A stretch of 64,000 bases of DNA, from positions 6,909,001 through 6,973,000 of the forward strand of contig NZ_CP110128.1 of the NCBI RefSeq assembly GCF_028471945.1, written 5' to 3'. Numbering within the stretch: the stretch's first letter is position 1; each line of letters starts with the position of its first letter. This stretch comes from Pseudomonas sp. WJP1. GTDB taxonomy: Bacteria > Pseudomonadota > Gammaproteobacteria > Pseudomonadales > Pseudomonadaceae. A program made the position numbers and the translations under genes. This document shows positions 26,705 through 33,864 of the stretch, in pieces. The notes under the pieces were generated by a model. It worked only from the letters and a program-made list of their open reading frames with translations. It did not search any database and was not told the DNA's origin.

Positions 26705-28003
26705 TTAACGACCCTTCTTCCAGAGATACGCACCCACCACAATCCCGACTCCGCACAGCACCGCCACGTAATACGCCGGCCCCATCGGGCTTTCCTTGAG
26801 CAGCAGGCTGACGACCATCGGCGTCAAACCACCGAAAATCGCGTAGGCCACGTTGTACGAGAACGACAGGCCGCTGAAACGCACCACCGGCGGGAACGCC
26901 TTGACCATCACATACGGTACCGCGCCGATGGTGCCCACCAGCAGGCCGGTCAGGGCGTACAGCGGGAACAACCAGTCGGGATGGTCGGCCAGGCTGTGAT
27001 AGAAAGTCCAGGAACTGGCCAGCAACGCCGTGCAACCGACAACGAACACACGCCCCGCGCCAAAACGGTCCGCCAAGGCGCCGGCAATGATGCAGCCTAT
27101 GCTCAGGAACACGATTGCCACGCTGTTGGACTGCAGCGCGGTAGTTGGCGCGAAGTGGTAGACCGTCTGCAGCACGGTCGGGGTCATCAGGATCAACACC
27201 ACGATGGCGGCGGACAACAGCCAGGTCAGCAGCATCGAAATGGCAATCGCACCACGATGGTCACGCAGCACCGCGCGCAACGGCACTTCTTCGGCCAGGG
27301 CCTTGCGCTGTTGCAGCTCGGCGAACACCGGGGTTTCGTGCAGCCAACGGCGCAGGTACACCGAGAACAGGCCAAACACGCCACCAAGCAGGAAAGGAAT
27401 CCGCCAGGCGTAATCCGCCACTTCAACCGGCGTGTAAACGCTGTTGATCGCCGTAGCGACCAGCGAACCCAGCAAGATCCCAGCCGTCAGGCCGCTGGTC
27501 AGGGTGCCGCAGGCATAGCCGACATGCCGCTGCGGTACGTGCTCTGAAACGAAGACCCAGGCACCCGGGACCTCACCGCCAATGGCCGCGCCCTGGATCA
27601 CCCGCATCAACAGCAACAGGATCGGCGCCCACATGCCGATCTGCGCGTAGGTCGGCAACAGGCCCATGATCAGGGTCGGTACCGCCATCATGAAGATGCT
27701 CAGGGTGAACATCTTCTTGCGCCCCAGCAGGTCGCCGAAGTGCGCCATCACGATGCCGCCCAGTGGCCGCGCCAGGTAACCGGCGGCAAAGATGCCAAAG
27801 GTCTGCATCAGGCGCAGCCATTCGGGCATGTCCGCCGGGAAGAACAGCTTGCCCACCACGGTCGCAAAGAACACGAAGATGATGAAATCGTAGAATTCCA
27901 GCGCGCCGCCCAGGGCCGACAGCGATAGCGTCTTGTAATCGTTGCGGGTCAACGGACGTGCGGATTGGGAAGGCTGCGCGATACTCGAGGGCGCTGTGGT
28001 CAT
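26705..28003 (-). CDS. MFS transporter, metabolite:H+ symporter (MHS) family
   Basis: A 432-residue major-facilitator protein with 12 predicted membrane helices. Family hallmarks are the N-terminal SALGGALEFYDFIIFVFFATVVGKLFFP, the loop 2-3 motif GGIVMAHFGDLLGRKKMF, RVIQGAAIGGEVPGAWVFVSEH, and a large central cytoplasmic loop (RRWLHETPVFAEL). This is the ProP/KgtP/ShiA branch that imports small organic acids or osmolytes with protons. The substrate cannot be told. The start at 28003 gives the family N-terminus; the frame is open 40 codons further with Cys/Arg-rich sequence that looks non-coding. Confidence 0.87.
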   Translation of the reverse strand: MTTAPSSIAQPSQSARPLTRNDYKTLSLSALGGALEFYDFIIFVFFATVVGKLFFPADMPEWLRLMQTFGIFAAGYLARPLGGIVMAHFGDLLGRKKMFTLSIFMMAVPTLIMGLLPTYAQIGMWAPILLLLMRVIQGAAIGGEVPGAWVFVSEHVPQRHVGYACGTLTSGLTAGILLGSLVATAINSVYTPVEVADYAWRIPFLLGGVFGLFSVYLRRWLHETPVFAELQQRKALAEEVPLRAVLRDHRGAIAISMLLTWLLSAAIVVLILMTPTVLQTVYHFAPTTALQSNSVAIVFLSIGCIIAGALADRFGAGRVFVVGCTALLASSWTFYHSLADHPDWLFPLYALTGLLVGTIGAVPYVMVKAFPPVVRFSGLSFSYNVAYAIFGGLTPMVVSLLLKESPMGPAYYVAVLCGVGIVVGAYLWKKGR

Positions 28004-28162
28004 GGCAAGGCATCTCTTATAGTCAAATCTGCCGCCCCAACAACGCTGGCAAGGGCTCGGGCAGGACCGGCACGATAGCAAATTGTTCGAAAAAGCACAT
28101 AGAGGTGCGTATTTGATGGTCAAAATGAGAACCGGATGGTCGTATCGGAGTCTACCGACCGA

Positions 28163-28168
28163 TATACT
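28163..28168 (+). promoter_or_regulatory. -10-like element before the structured RNA region
   Basis: TATACT lies about 35 bases upstream of the first hairpin of the RNA candidate. The corresponding -35 region (TCGTAT at 17-base spacing) matches only 3 of 6 positions, so the promoter is tentative. Confidence 0.35.
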
Positions 28169-28174
28169 CGCATT

Positions 28175-28310
28175 AAGTAATAACGTGTAAGGGTTGCTGT
28201 GCGAAAACGCCTGTCAGGTTCATAGGCGATTTCGCAGAGTTTCCCTTTAGGCGCCTGACGAAAAACGTGACGAACGCAGTATGTTCGGGGATGAATCGTT
28301 TTTCCTGAAG
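28175..28310 (+). ncRNA. Structured intergenic RNA candidate with predicted pseudoknot
   Basis: A 5' hairpin of 12 base pairs with one A-A mismatch pairs 28200-28212 with 28224-28236 (TGCGAAA-a-CGCCT). Its 11-base loop contains GTCAGG (28213-28218), which is exactly complementary to CCTGAC at 28254-28259, giving an H-type pseudoknot. Immediately afterwards GAAAAACG (28260-28267) pairs with CGTTTTTC (28297-28304) around an inner CGAAC/GTTCG stem (28271-28275 with 28283-28287). The whole set lies in the 360-base gap before a thioesterase gene on the same strand, so it could be a leader (riboswitch-like) or a separate small RNA. Boundaries are guesses. I recognise no known family. Confidence 0.45.
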
Positions 28311-28364
28311 ACGGCTATTCACTGAAATACACACGAAGAGTCACGGGTCAGAGGCACCCCCGGC

Positions 28365-28769
28365 ATGATAGAGCTCGAACAAGAAGATCCGATCCCGCAA
28401 GGCGACCTGGCCCTGCAAATCACCGCGCTTCCTCGCGAAACCAATGGCTTTGGCGATATTTTCGGCGGCTGGCTGGTGGCGCAGATGGACTTGGCCGGTA
28501 CTGCGATGGCCAGCAAGGTGGCGGGTGGTCGCGTGGCCACTGTCGCGATCGACCGCATGGCATTCCTGGTTCCGGTTGCAGTGGGTGCCCAGCTCTCCTT
28601 CTATACCCAGGCACTGGAAATCGGCCGCAGCTCGATCCAGATGATGGTCGAGGTCTGGAGCGACGACCCACTGTCCAGCGAATGGCGCAAAGTCACCGAA
28701 GCGGTGTTTGTGTTCGTCGCCATCGATGGCAGCGGCCGTACTCGTTCGGTTCCACCCAGAGCACGTTAA
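28365..28769 (+). CDS. Acyl-CoA thioesterase, hotdog fold (YciA-like)
   Basis: A 134-residue single hotdog-domain thioesterase that hydrolyses acyl-CoA. The family core is NGFGDIFGGWLVAQMDLAGTAMA, with the catalytic Asp in the QMD segment at the start of the central helix. It is followed by RVATVAIDRMAFLVPVAVGAQLSFYTQALEIGRSS. Its upstream leader contains the structured RNA candidate at 28200-28304. AGAGG lies about 10 bases before the ATG. A second, longer thioesterase of the same superfamily is at 48020-48502. Confidence 0.85.
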   Translation: MIELEQEDPIPQGDLALQITALPRETNGFGDIFGGWLVAQMDLAGTAMASKVAGGRVATVAIDRMAFLVPVAVGAQLSFYTQALEIGRSSIQMMVEVWSDDPLSSEWRKVTEAVFVFVAIDGSGRTRSVPPRAR

Positions 28770-28842
28770 AACCGGGCTGCGTTAAACCCGACAAGCGTTT
28801 TGCGGTCCATTGCAGTCATTGTTACTGATCGAGAGCTGTCCC

Positions 28843-29742
28843 ATGAGCACGCCCAACGTTGAAGCCGTCAAACTGGATGAACTGAACTGCTGGCGCATCC
28901 GCCACGGCCAGGCCGAATTGCTGGTGGCCCAGCAGGGTGCACACATCCTCAGCTATCAGTTGGCTGGCCAGCCACCGCTGATCTGGCTCAACGACGAGGC
29001 TGTCTTCAAGGCGGGCAAAAGCATCCGCGCCGGTGTGCCGGTGTGCTGGCCGTGGTTCGGTAACCTGGCGCGCAACCCGCAGAGCGTCCAGGCGATGCGC
29101 ATCAGCAACGAACCCGCCGCCGCTCACGGGCTGGTGCGGGCGATCGACTGGGAATTGGGCGGCATCGAGGCCGAAGGCGAAAGCCTGAAGATCGAGTTCC
29201 TCCTGCCCTGCCCCGAAGGCGGCTTGCCAGGCTGGCCGCACAAGGTCGACCTGAAGCTGAGCATTCGCCTGGACGAGCAACTGCAGATCAACCTGACCAG
29301 TCTCAACCAGGGCACCGACACCGTCACGATCAGCCAGGCGCTGCACAGCTATTTCGCGGTCAGCGATGTGCGCCATGTGCATGTCGAAGGGCTGGACGGC
29401 CTGAGCTATATCGAGACGCTGGACGACTGGAAAACCGTGCCCCAGTCCGGTGACTTGCACTTTACCGGCGAAACCGATCGCATCTACCTCGATACGCCGC
29501 CCCGGCTCGGCATTGTCGACCCGGCCTGGGAGCGGCGCATCGAGCTGACCAGTACCGGTTCACGTTCGGCAGTGATCTGGAACCCGTGGACCGAGCGCGC
29601 CGCGGCGTTCAGCGACATGGCCGACGATGGCTGGCAGCGCATGCTGTGCATTGAAACGGCGAATGTGCTGGGTGATGTGGTGACGTTGGCACCGGGTGCC
29701 AGTCATACGCTGGGTGTGAGCATCAACAGCAAACCACTCTAA
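28843..29742 (+). CDS. Aldose 1-epimerase-like D-hexose-6-phosphate mutarotase
   Basis: A 299-residue galactose-mutarotase-like beta sandwich of the YeaD branch, which interconverts anomers of hexose 6-phosphates. Visible signatures are GAHILSYQLAGQPPLIWLN, KSIRAGVPVCWPWFGN, AHGLVRAIDWEL (active-site His), LHSYFAVSDVRHVHVEGL, and the C-terminal catalytic-Glu region MLCIETANV. GAGAG lies about 8 bases before ATG 28843; an upstream start at 28810 is rejected. It follows the thioesterase by about 70 bases and may be co-transcribed with it. Confidence 0.88.
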   Translation: MSTPNVEAVKLDELNCWRIRHGQAELLVAQQGAHILSYQLAGQPPLIWLNDEAVFKAGKSIRAGVPVCWPWFGNLARNPQSVQAMRISNEPAAAHGLVRAIDWELGGIEAEGESLKIEFLLPCPEGGLPGWPHKVDLKLSIRLDEQLQINLTSLNQGTDTVTISQALHSYFAVSDVRHVHVEGLDGLSYIETLDDWKTVPQSGDLHFTGETDRIYLDTPPRLGIVDPAWERRIELTSTGSRSAVIWNPWTERAAAFSDMADDGWQRMLCIETANVLGDVVTLAPGASHTLGVSINSKPL

Positions 29743-29759
29743 GCAACACCAGAAACCAA

Positions 29760-29849
29760 TGTGGGAGCGAGCCTGCTCGCGATAGCGGGCTGATAGTCAA
29801 CGAAGATGTTGAATGTCATGGCCTCATCGCGAGCAGGCTCGCTCCCACA
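29760..29849. repeat. REPIN between convergent genes
   Basis: TGTGGGAGCGAGCCTGCTCG CGAT and its exact complement ATCGCGAGCAGGCTCGCTCC CACA form the two ends with a variable centre. Confidence 0.85.
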
Positions 29850-29878
29850 GTTAGTTTGTGCAGAACCGGAATGGCGAG

Positions 29879-30415
29879 TTACAAATCCGACTCCTGCACC
29901 ACCCGCACCTTCGCCGCATCCAGCGCATACGCCGCATCCGCCAGGTCATTGCTGACCTTCTCGATCTTCAGCGTGCCAGTCACCCACAGCGGCGTGTAGA
30001 TATCAGCCAGCTTCAAGCCCTTGGGATAACGCACCAGCACCAGCTGATTGGGTGGCGGTGGCGGTACGTGGATGCAGGCCCCCGGGTATGGCACCAGGAA
30101 GAACAGTGTGCTGCGGCCCTTGGCGTCGGACTCCAGCGGTACCGGATAACCACCGATACGGATGTCCTTGTCGTTCATCGACGCTACGGTCTTGGTCGAA
30201 TACATCACCGCAGGCAAACCCTTGCTCTGCTTCATGCCACCTTTTTCAGTGAAGGTGCCATTGGCTTCCGGGGAGTCGTGGTCGATTTCGGGCATGGCCT
30301 CGAGGGCTTTCTGGTCCGACTTGGGCATCAGTTCGAGCCAGTCGGTTTCCGGCAAATCGCCGGCATGGGCAAGGCCCGTACTCAGTAAAACAAGAGTCAG
30401 CAGAAGACGTCGCAT
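29879..30415 (-). CDS. DUF3299 family exported protein
   Basis: A 178-residue protein with a clear signal peptide (MRRLLLTLVLLSTGLAHA) and the DUF3299 pattern: LPAVMYSTKTVASMNDKDIRIGGYPVPLE, then FFLVPYPGACIHVPPPPPNQLVLVRYPKG, then PLWVTGTLKIEK. The conserved Cys-His pair in GACIHVPPPPPNQ suggests a metal or redox site, but the function is unknown. Homologues are periplasmic and often occur near lipoprotein-export-like ABC genes, which are absent here. Confidence 0.8.
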   Translation of the reverse strand: MRRLLLTLVLLSTGLAHAGDLPETDWLELMPKSDQKALEAMPEIDHDSPEANGTFTEKGGMKQSKGLPAVMYSTKTVASMNDKDIRIGGYPVPLESDAKGRSTLFFLVPYPGACIHVPPPPPNQLVLVRYPKGLKLADIYTPLWVTGTLKIEKVSNDLADAAYALDAAKVRVVQESDL

Positions 30416-30498
30416 GAAAATGCCCGGTAGGGTTAAGGAAATCGCCGGGCATTCTAGTCCTCCCGGGCTGCGCAGCCGAGAGGACTTTGTCGCTTGGA

Positions 30499-30744
30499 TC
30501 AGTTCTTTTTGATCAAGCCGTAGATCACCAGCAAGATGACGGCGCCCACCAGTGCCCCGATGAAGCCTGCGCCTTCACCCGCTTGATAGAAACCCAGGGC
30601 CTGGCCGCCGTAAGTGGCTGCCAACGAACCGCCGATACCGAGCAGGATGGTCATGATCCAGCCCATGCTGTCATCGCCCGGTTTCAGGAACCGAGCCAGC
30701 AGGCCGACGATCAAGCCGATAAAGATGGTTCCGATAATTCCCAT
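30499..30744 (-). CDS. GlsB/YeaQ/YmgE family membrane protein
   Basis: An 81-residue very hydrophobic protein with three predicted membrane helices and a Gly-rich pattern: MGIIGTIFIGLIVGLLARFL, MGWIMTILLGIGGSLAATYGGQALG, and FIGALVGAVILLVIYGLIKK. This is the transglycosylase-associated (Transgly_assoc) small membrane protein family, often stress-induced. The molecular function is not known. Confidence 0.88.
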   Translation of the reverse strand: MGIIGTIFIGLIVGLLARFLKPGDDSMGWIMTILLGIGGSLAATYGGQALGFYQAGEGAGFIGALVGAVILLVIYGLIKKN

Positions 30745-30851
30745 GGCATTTCCCTCTGAATGAAGTGGCTATGCGAAAGCCTAGTCAGACTTTGGCATCC
30801 TGCCATGAGAGAACGGCGGTCCCGCAATGGTTCCGCCGCTGCCAGATGAAA

Positions 30852-31934
30852 CTATTCGGCGATAAGCGCTTCGACCTTGAGGATCTGCGCGGCCAGTGTT
30901 TCGCGGTCTGCACAACGCAGGTTGGCGTGACCGACCTTGCGGCCGACCTTGAATGCCTTGCCGTAGTGATGCAGATGGCAATCGGCGATGGCCAGGACTT
31001 TTTCAGTTTCCGGCACTTTACCGATGAAGTTCAGCATTGCGCTTTCGCCAACCTTGGCGGTCGAACCCAGCGGCAGGCCGGCAACCGCCCGCAGGTGGTT
31101 TTCGAACTGGCTGCACTCGGCGCCTTCGGTGGTCCAGTGCCCGGAGTTGTGCACACGCGGGGCGATTTCGTTGGCTTTCAGGCCGCCGTCGACTTCAAAG
31201 AACTCGAACGCCATGACGCCAACATAATTCAGCTGCTTGAGCACCCGGCTGGAGTAATCTTCGGCCAAGGCTTGCAACGGGTGATCGGTGCTGGCCACGG
31301 ACAGCTTGAGGATGCCGCTGTCGTGGGTGTTGTGTACCAGCGGATAGAACCGGGTTTCGCCATCGCGAGCACGTACGGCGATCAGCGAGACTTCGCCGGT
31401 GAAAGGTACGAAACCTTCCAGCAGGCAAGCCACACTGCCCAGCTCGGCGAAAGTGCCAACCACATCTTCAGCGGTGCGCAGGACTTTCTGGCCCTTGCCG
31501 TCGTAACCCAGGGTGCGGGTTTTCAGTACGGCTGGCAGACCAATGGAGGCCACGGCAGCGTCCAGGTCAGCCTGGGACTGGATGTCGGCGAACGCCGGGG
31601 TCGGAATGCCCAGGTCCTTGAACATGCTCTTCTCGAACCAGCGATCGCGGGCGATCCGCAAGGCTTCGGCGCTCGGATAGACCGGCACGAACTGCGAGAG
31701 GAACGCCACGGTTTCCGCCGGAACGCTCTCGAACTCGAAGGTCACCAGATCGACTTCATCGGCCAGCTGACGCAGGTGATCCTGGTCGCCGTAATCGGCT
31801 CTCAGGTGTTCGCCCAACGCGGCGGCACACGCGTCCGGAGCCGGGTCGAGGAAAGCGAAGTTCATACCCAGCGGAGTGCCCGCCAGCGCCAACATGCGAC
31901 CCAACTGGCCGCCACCGATTACACCGATCTTCAT
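30852..31934 (-). CDS. purK: N5-carboxyaminoimidazole ribonucleotide synthase PurK
   Basis: PurK is an ATP-grasp enzyme that carboxylates aminoimidazole ribonucleotide with bicarbonate; its unstable product is then rearranged by PurE. The 360-residue product has the N-terminal MKIGVIGGGQLGRMLALAG, the ATP-grasp lid and core (PAVLKTRTLGYDGKGQ; EGFVPFTGEVSLIAVR), and FFEVDGGLKANEIAPRVHNSGHWT carrying the Mg-binding residues. Start 31934 is chosen at the conserved MKIGVIG. It begins 11 bases after purE and forms a two-gene operon with it. Confidence 0.96.
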   Translation of the reverse strand: MKIGVIGGGQLGRMLALAGTPLGMNFAFLDPAPDACAAALGEHLRADYGDQDHLRQLADEVDLVTFEFESVPAETVAFLSQFVPVYPSAEALRIARDRWFEKSMFKDLGIPTPAFADIQSQADLDAAVASIGLPAVLKTRTLGYDGKGQKVLRTAEDVVGTFAELGSVACLLEGFVPFTGEVSLIAVRARDGETRFYPLVHNTHDSGILKLSVASTDHPLQALAEDYSSRVLKQLNYVGVMAFEFFEVDGGLKANEIAPRVHNSGHWTTEGAECSQFENHLRAVAGLPLGSTAKVGESAMLNFIGKVPETEKVLAIADCHLHHYGKAFKVGRKVGHANLRCADRETLAAQILKVEALIAE

Positions 31935-31945
31935 CGTCAACAACC

Positions 31946-32437
31946 TCAGGCGATGCGTGGGTCTGGATTTTCCAGGACGCTGTCTGTCTGCTCAGCACGG
32001 AAGGTTTTCAGCACCGCGTGGAACTGCGGGTGCTTGGCGCCCAGGATACTCGCCGACAGCAGGGCTGCGTTGATCGCACCGGCCTTGCCGATGGCCAGGG
32101 TGGCAACCGGAATGCCTGCTGGCATCTGCACGATCGAGAGCAGCGAATCGACACCCGAGAGCATCGCCGACTGCACCGGCACGCCCAGCACCGGCAGGTG
32201 GGTCTTGGCCGCACACATGCCAGGCAAGTGGGCCGCGCCACCGGCACCGGCGATGATCACCTCGATGCCACGCGCCTCGGCTTCTTCAGCGTACTGGAAC
32301 AGCAGGTCCGGGGTACGGTGGGCAGAGACCACTTTCACCTCGTAAGGGATGCCGAGCTTTTCCAGCATATCGGCGGTGTGGCTAAGGGTGGACCAATCGG
32401 ACTTGGAGCCCATGATCACGCCAACCAATGCACTCAT
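31946..32437 (-). CDS. purE: N5-carboxyaminoimidazole ribonucleotide mutase PurE
   Basis: A 163-residue class I PurE that converts the PurK product to CAIR in de novo purine synthesis. The signature is complete: [32 protein letters not shown] (active-site Ser-Ala-His), [14 protein letters not shown] and [41 protein letters not shown] lies about 10 bases before the start. The leader contains a terminator-like hairpin (32475-32508), leaving too little room for a promoter between it and the gene, so attenuation of purEK is plausible. Confidence 0.96.
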   Translation of the reverse strand: MSALVGVIMGSKSDWSTLSHTADMLEKLGIPYEVKVVSAHRTPDLLFQYAEEAEARGIEVIIAGAGGAAHLPGMCAAKTHLPVLGVPVQSAMLSGVDSLLSIVQMPAGIPVATLAIGKAGAINAALLSASILGAKHPQFHAVLKTFRAEQTDSVLENPDPRIA

Positions 32438-32474
32438 CGTCGTGCCTCTTCTCTCTGGGCGCCCGCAGGCGCAT

Positions 32475-32508
32475 CAAAAAACAACAAGCCACGCAGAATG
32501 CGTGGCTT
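32475..32508 (-). terminator. Intrinsic terminator in the purE leader
   Basis: On the minus strand a perfect 9-bp stem, AAGCCACGC/GCGTGGCTT (32500-32508 with 32486-32494), has a 5-base loop and is followed by TTGTTGTTTTTTGA. It ends only about 38 bases before the purE start codon. Confidence 0.75.
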
Positions 32509-32551
32509 GATTGTACGAATTATGGCCAGGCGAACCGGCCGAAGGCCGCGC

Positions 32552-32557
32552 AGTATA
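32552..32557 (-). promoter_or_regulatory. Candidate -10 element for purEK upstream of the leader terminator
   Basis: On the minus strand TATACT matches the sigma-70 -10 consensus in 5 of 6 positions, about 115 bases before purE. The -35 region is weak. If real, transcripts must read through the hairpin at 32475-32508 to reach purE. Confidence 0.4.
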
Positions 32558-32660
32558 CCTCAATGAGGCAGATAAACAGCCCCCATTGCGACCATCTGTC
32601 AAACGGCGCAAAGCACCGGTTTTATTGACCTGAAGGTCAATCCGATACACCACAAATCCC

Positions 32661-32750
32661 TGTGGGAGCTGGCTTGCCTGCGATGGCGTCGGCACAACAC
32701 ACATTTATGTTGAATTTACTGGCCCCTTCGCGGGCAAGCCCGCTCCCACA
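32661..32750. repeat. REPIN between lysR-type gene and purE leader
   Basis: TGTGGGAGCTGGCTTGCCTG and CGGGCAAGCCCGCTCCCACA are the inverted ends; the arms are imperfect. Confidence 0.8.
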
Positions 32751-32766
32751 GGGATGTACGTGGTGC

Positions 32767-33684
32767 TCAAGAACCGGTGGTGCCCTGCGCTGCCCCGCCC
32801 TCCAGCTTGCGCCACAACAACCGCACATTCGCCTTGCGCACCAGCGCACAGCGATACAGGCGGATCTCAAGCGGCACATGCCATTGCGGACCGCCACAGA
32901 CCACCAACTCACCGCGTGCCAGTTCGGCGCGCACACTCAGTTGCGGGACCCAGGCAATGCCCAGCCCTTCCAGTGCCATGCTTTTCAGGCTGTCGGCCAT
33001 GGCGGTTTCATACACCGTGGTAAAGCGCAACGCGCGCTGGCGCAGCAACCCATTGACCGAACGCCCGAGAAACGCTCCCGCACTGTAGGCCAGCAACGGC
33101 ACGCTAGCCTCACCCTCCAGATCGAACAGGGGCTTGCCCTGCTCATCTGCAGCGCATACCGGGAGCATTTCGGTGTGCCCAAGGTGCAGGGAAGGAAAGA
33201 TCTCAGGGTCCATCTGCATGGCCGCATCCGGGTCATAGAACGCCAGCATCAAGTCACAACCGCCCTCGCGCAATGCATGCACGGCGTCGCCGACGTTGGT
33301 CGCCACCAACCGTGTAGCGATGTTCAAGCCTTCGTTGCGCAGTTGCGCGATCCAGCGCGGGAAAAACCCCAGCGCCAGTGAGTGCGCCGCCGCAACTTGC
33401 ATCACCTCGCCCTGCCCACCTTCCAGATGATGCAGGTGGCGCAGCACTTCACCGAGCTGCTCGACCACGGTGCGCGCGGTAACCAGGAACAACTGGCCCG
33501 CAGCTGTCAGCTCGACCGGCGTGCGCGAGCGGTTGACCAACGTCAGCCCCAGCGCGGCTTCGAGGCTGCGGATTCGGCGGCTAAAGGCCGGTTGAGTCAC
33601 GAAGCGGCGTTCCGCTGCCTGGGAGAAGCTGCGGGTGGCGGCCAGGGCACTGAAGTCCTCCAGCCATTTACTTTCCAGATTCAT
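32767..33684 (-). CDS. LysR-family transcriptional regulator
   Basis: A 305-residue LysR-type regulator. The N-terminal winged helix-turn-helix is WLEDFSALAATRSFSQAAERRFVTQPAFSRRIRSLEAALG (residues 5-44), followed by a substrate-binding domain (about residues 90-295). It is transcribed divergently from aspA, which by the usual rule for this family makes aspA, or the gene itself, a possible target; the ligand is unknown. Start 33684 gives the standard N-terminus; the frame continues 8 codons upstream. A candidate binding site lies in the shared spacer at 33752-33768. Confidence 0.85.
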   Translation of the reverse strand: MNLESKWLEDFSALAATRSFSQAAERRFVTQPAFSRRIRSLEAALGLTLVNRSRTPVELTAAGQLFLVTARTVVEQLGEVLRHLHHLEGGQGEVMQVAAAHSLALGFFPRWIAQLRNEGLNIATRLVATNVGDAVHALREGGCDLMLAFYDPDAAMQMDPEIFPSLHLGHTEMLPVCAADEQGKPLFDLEGEASVPLLAYSAGAFLGRSVNGLLRQRALRFTTVYETAMADSLKSMALEGLGIAWVPQLSVRAELARGELVVCGGPQWHVPLEIRLYRCALVRKANVRLLWRKLEGGAAQGTTGS

Positions 33685-33751
33685 CACGCCCTCCCGGACA
33701 CGCACCAATTTAGGTCACACGCTCGCCATCAACACGGCGTCACATGGGCAT

Positions 33752-33768
33752 TATGCCGAATATGCATA
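33752..33768. promoter_or_regulatory. LysR-type box between lysR-type gene and aspA
   Basis: TATGC-N7-GCATA is a symmetric site containing the T-N11-A core favoured by LysR-type regulators (T at 33754, A at 33766). It lies in the 180-base divergent spacer, 68 bases upstream of the regulator start. Confidence 0.4.
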
Positions 33769-33864
33769 GGCCAGTGTTTAACAGCATTGGCCCAAAATTC
33801 TCTACAAGCCTAGCATTTGCAGTGTTCCGGCACAGCCCGGGTCCATATTGAGATGATTTCTATC

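Noticed and set aside
26705..28123. Longer start (28123) for the MHS transporter
   Set aside because: The additional 40 residues are Cys/Arg/Ser-rich and come before the normal family N-terminus; the ATG at 28003 is the better start.
32437..32560. purE leader as a ZTP (pfl) riboswitch
   Set aside because: I could not find the conserved GGAG and CCGCCTGGGC-type elements of that riboswitch; only the terminator hairpin is clear.
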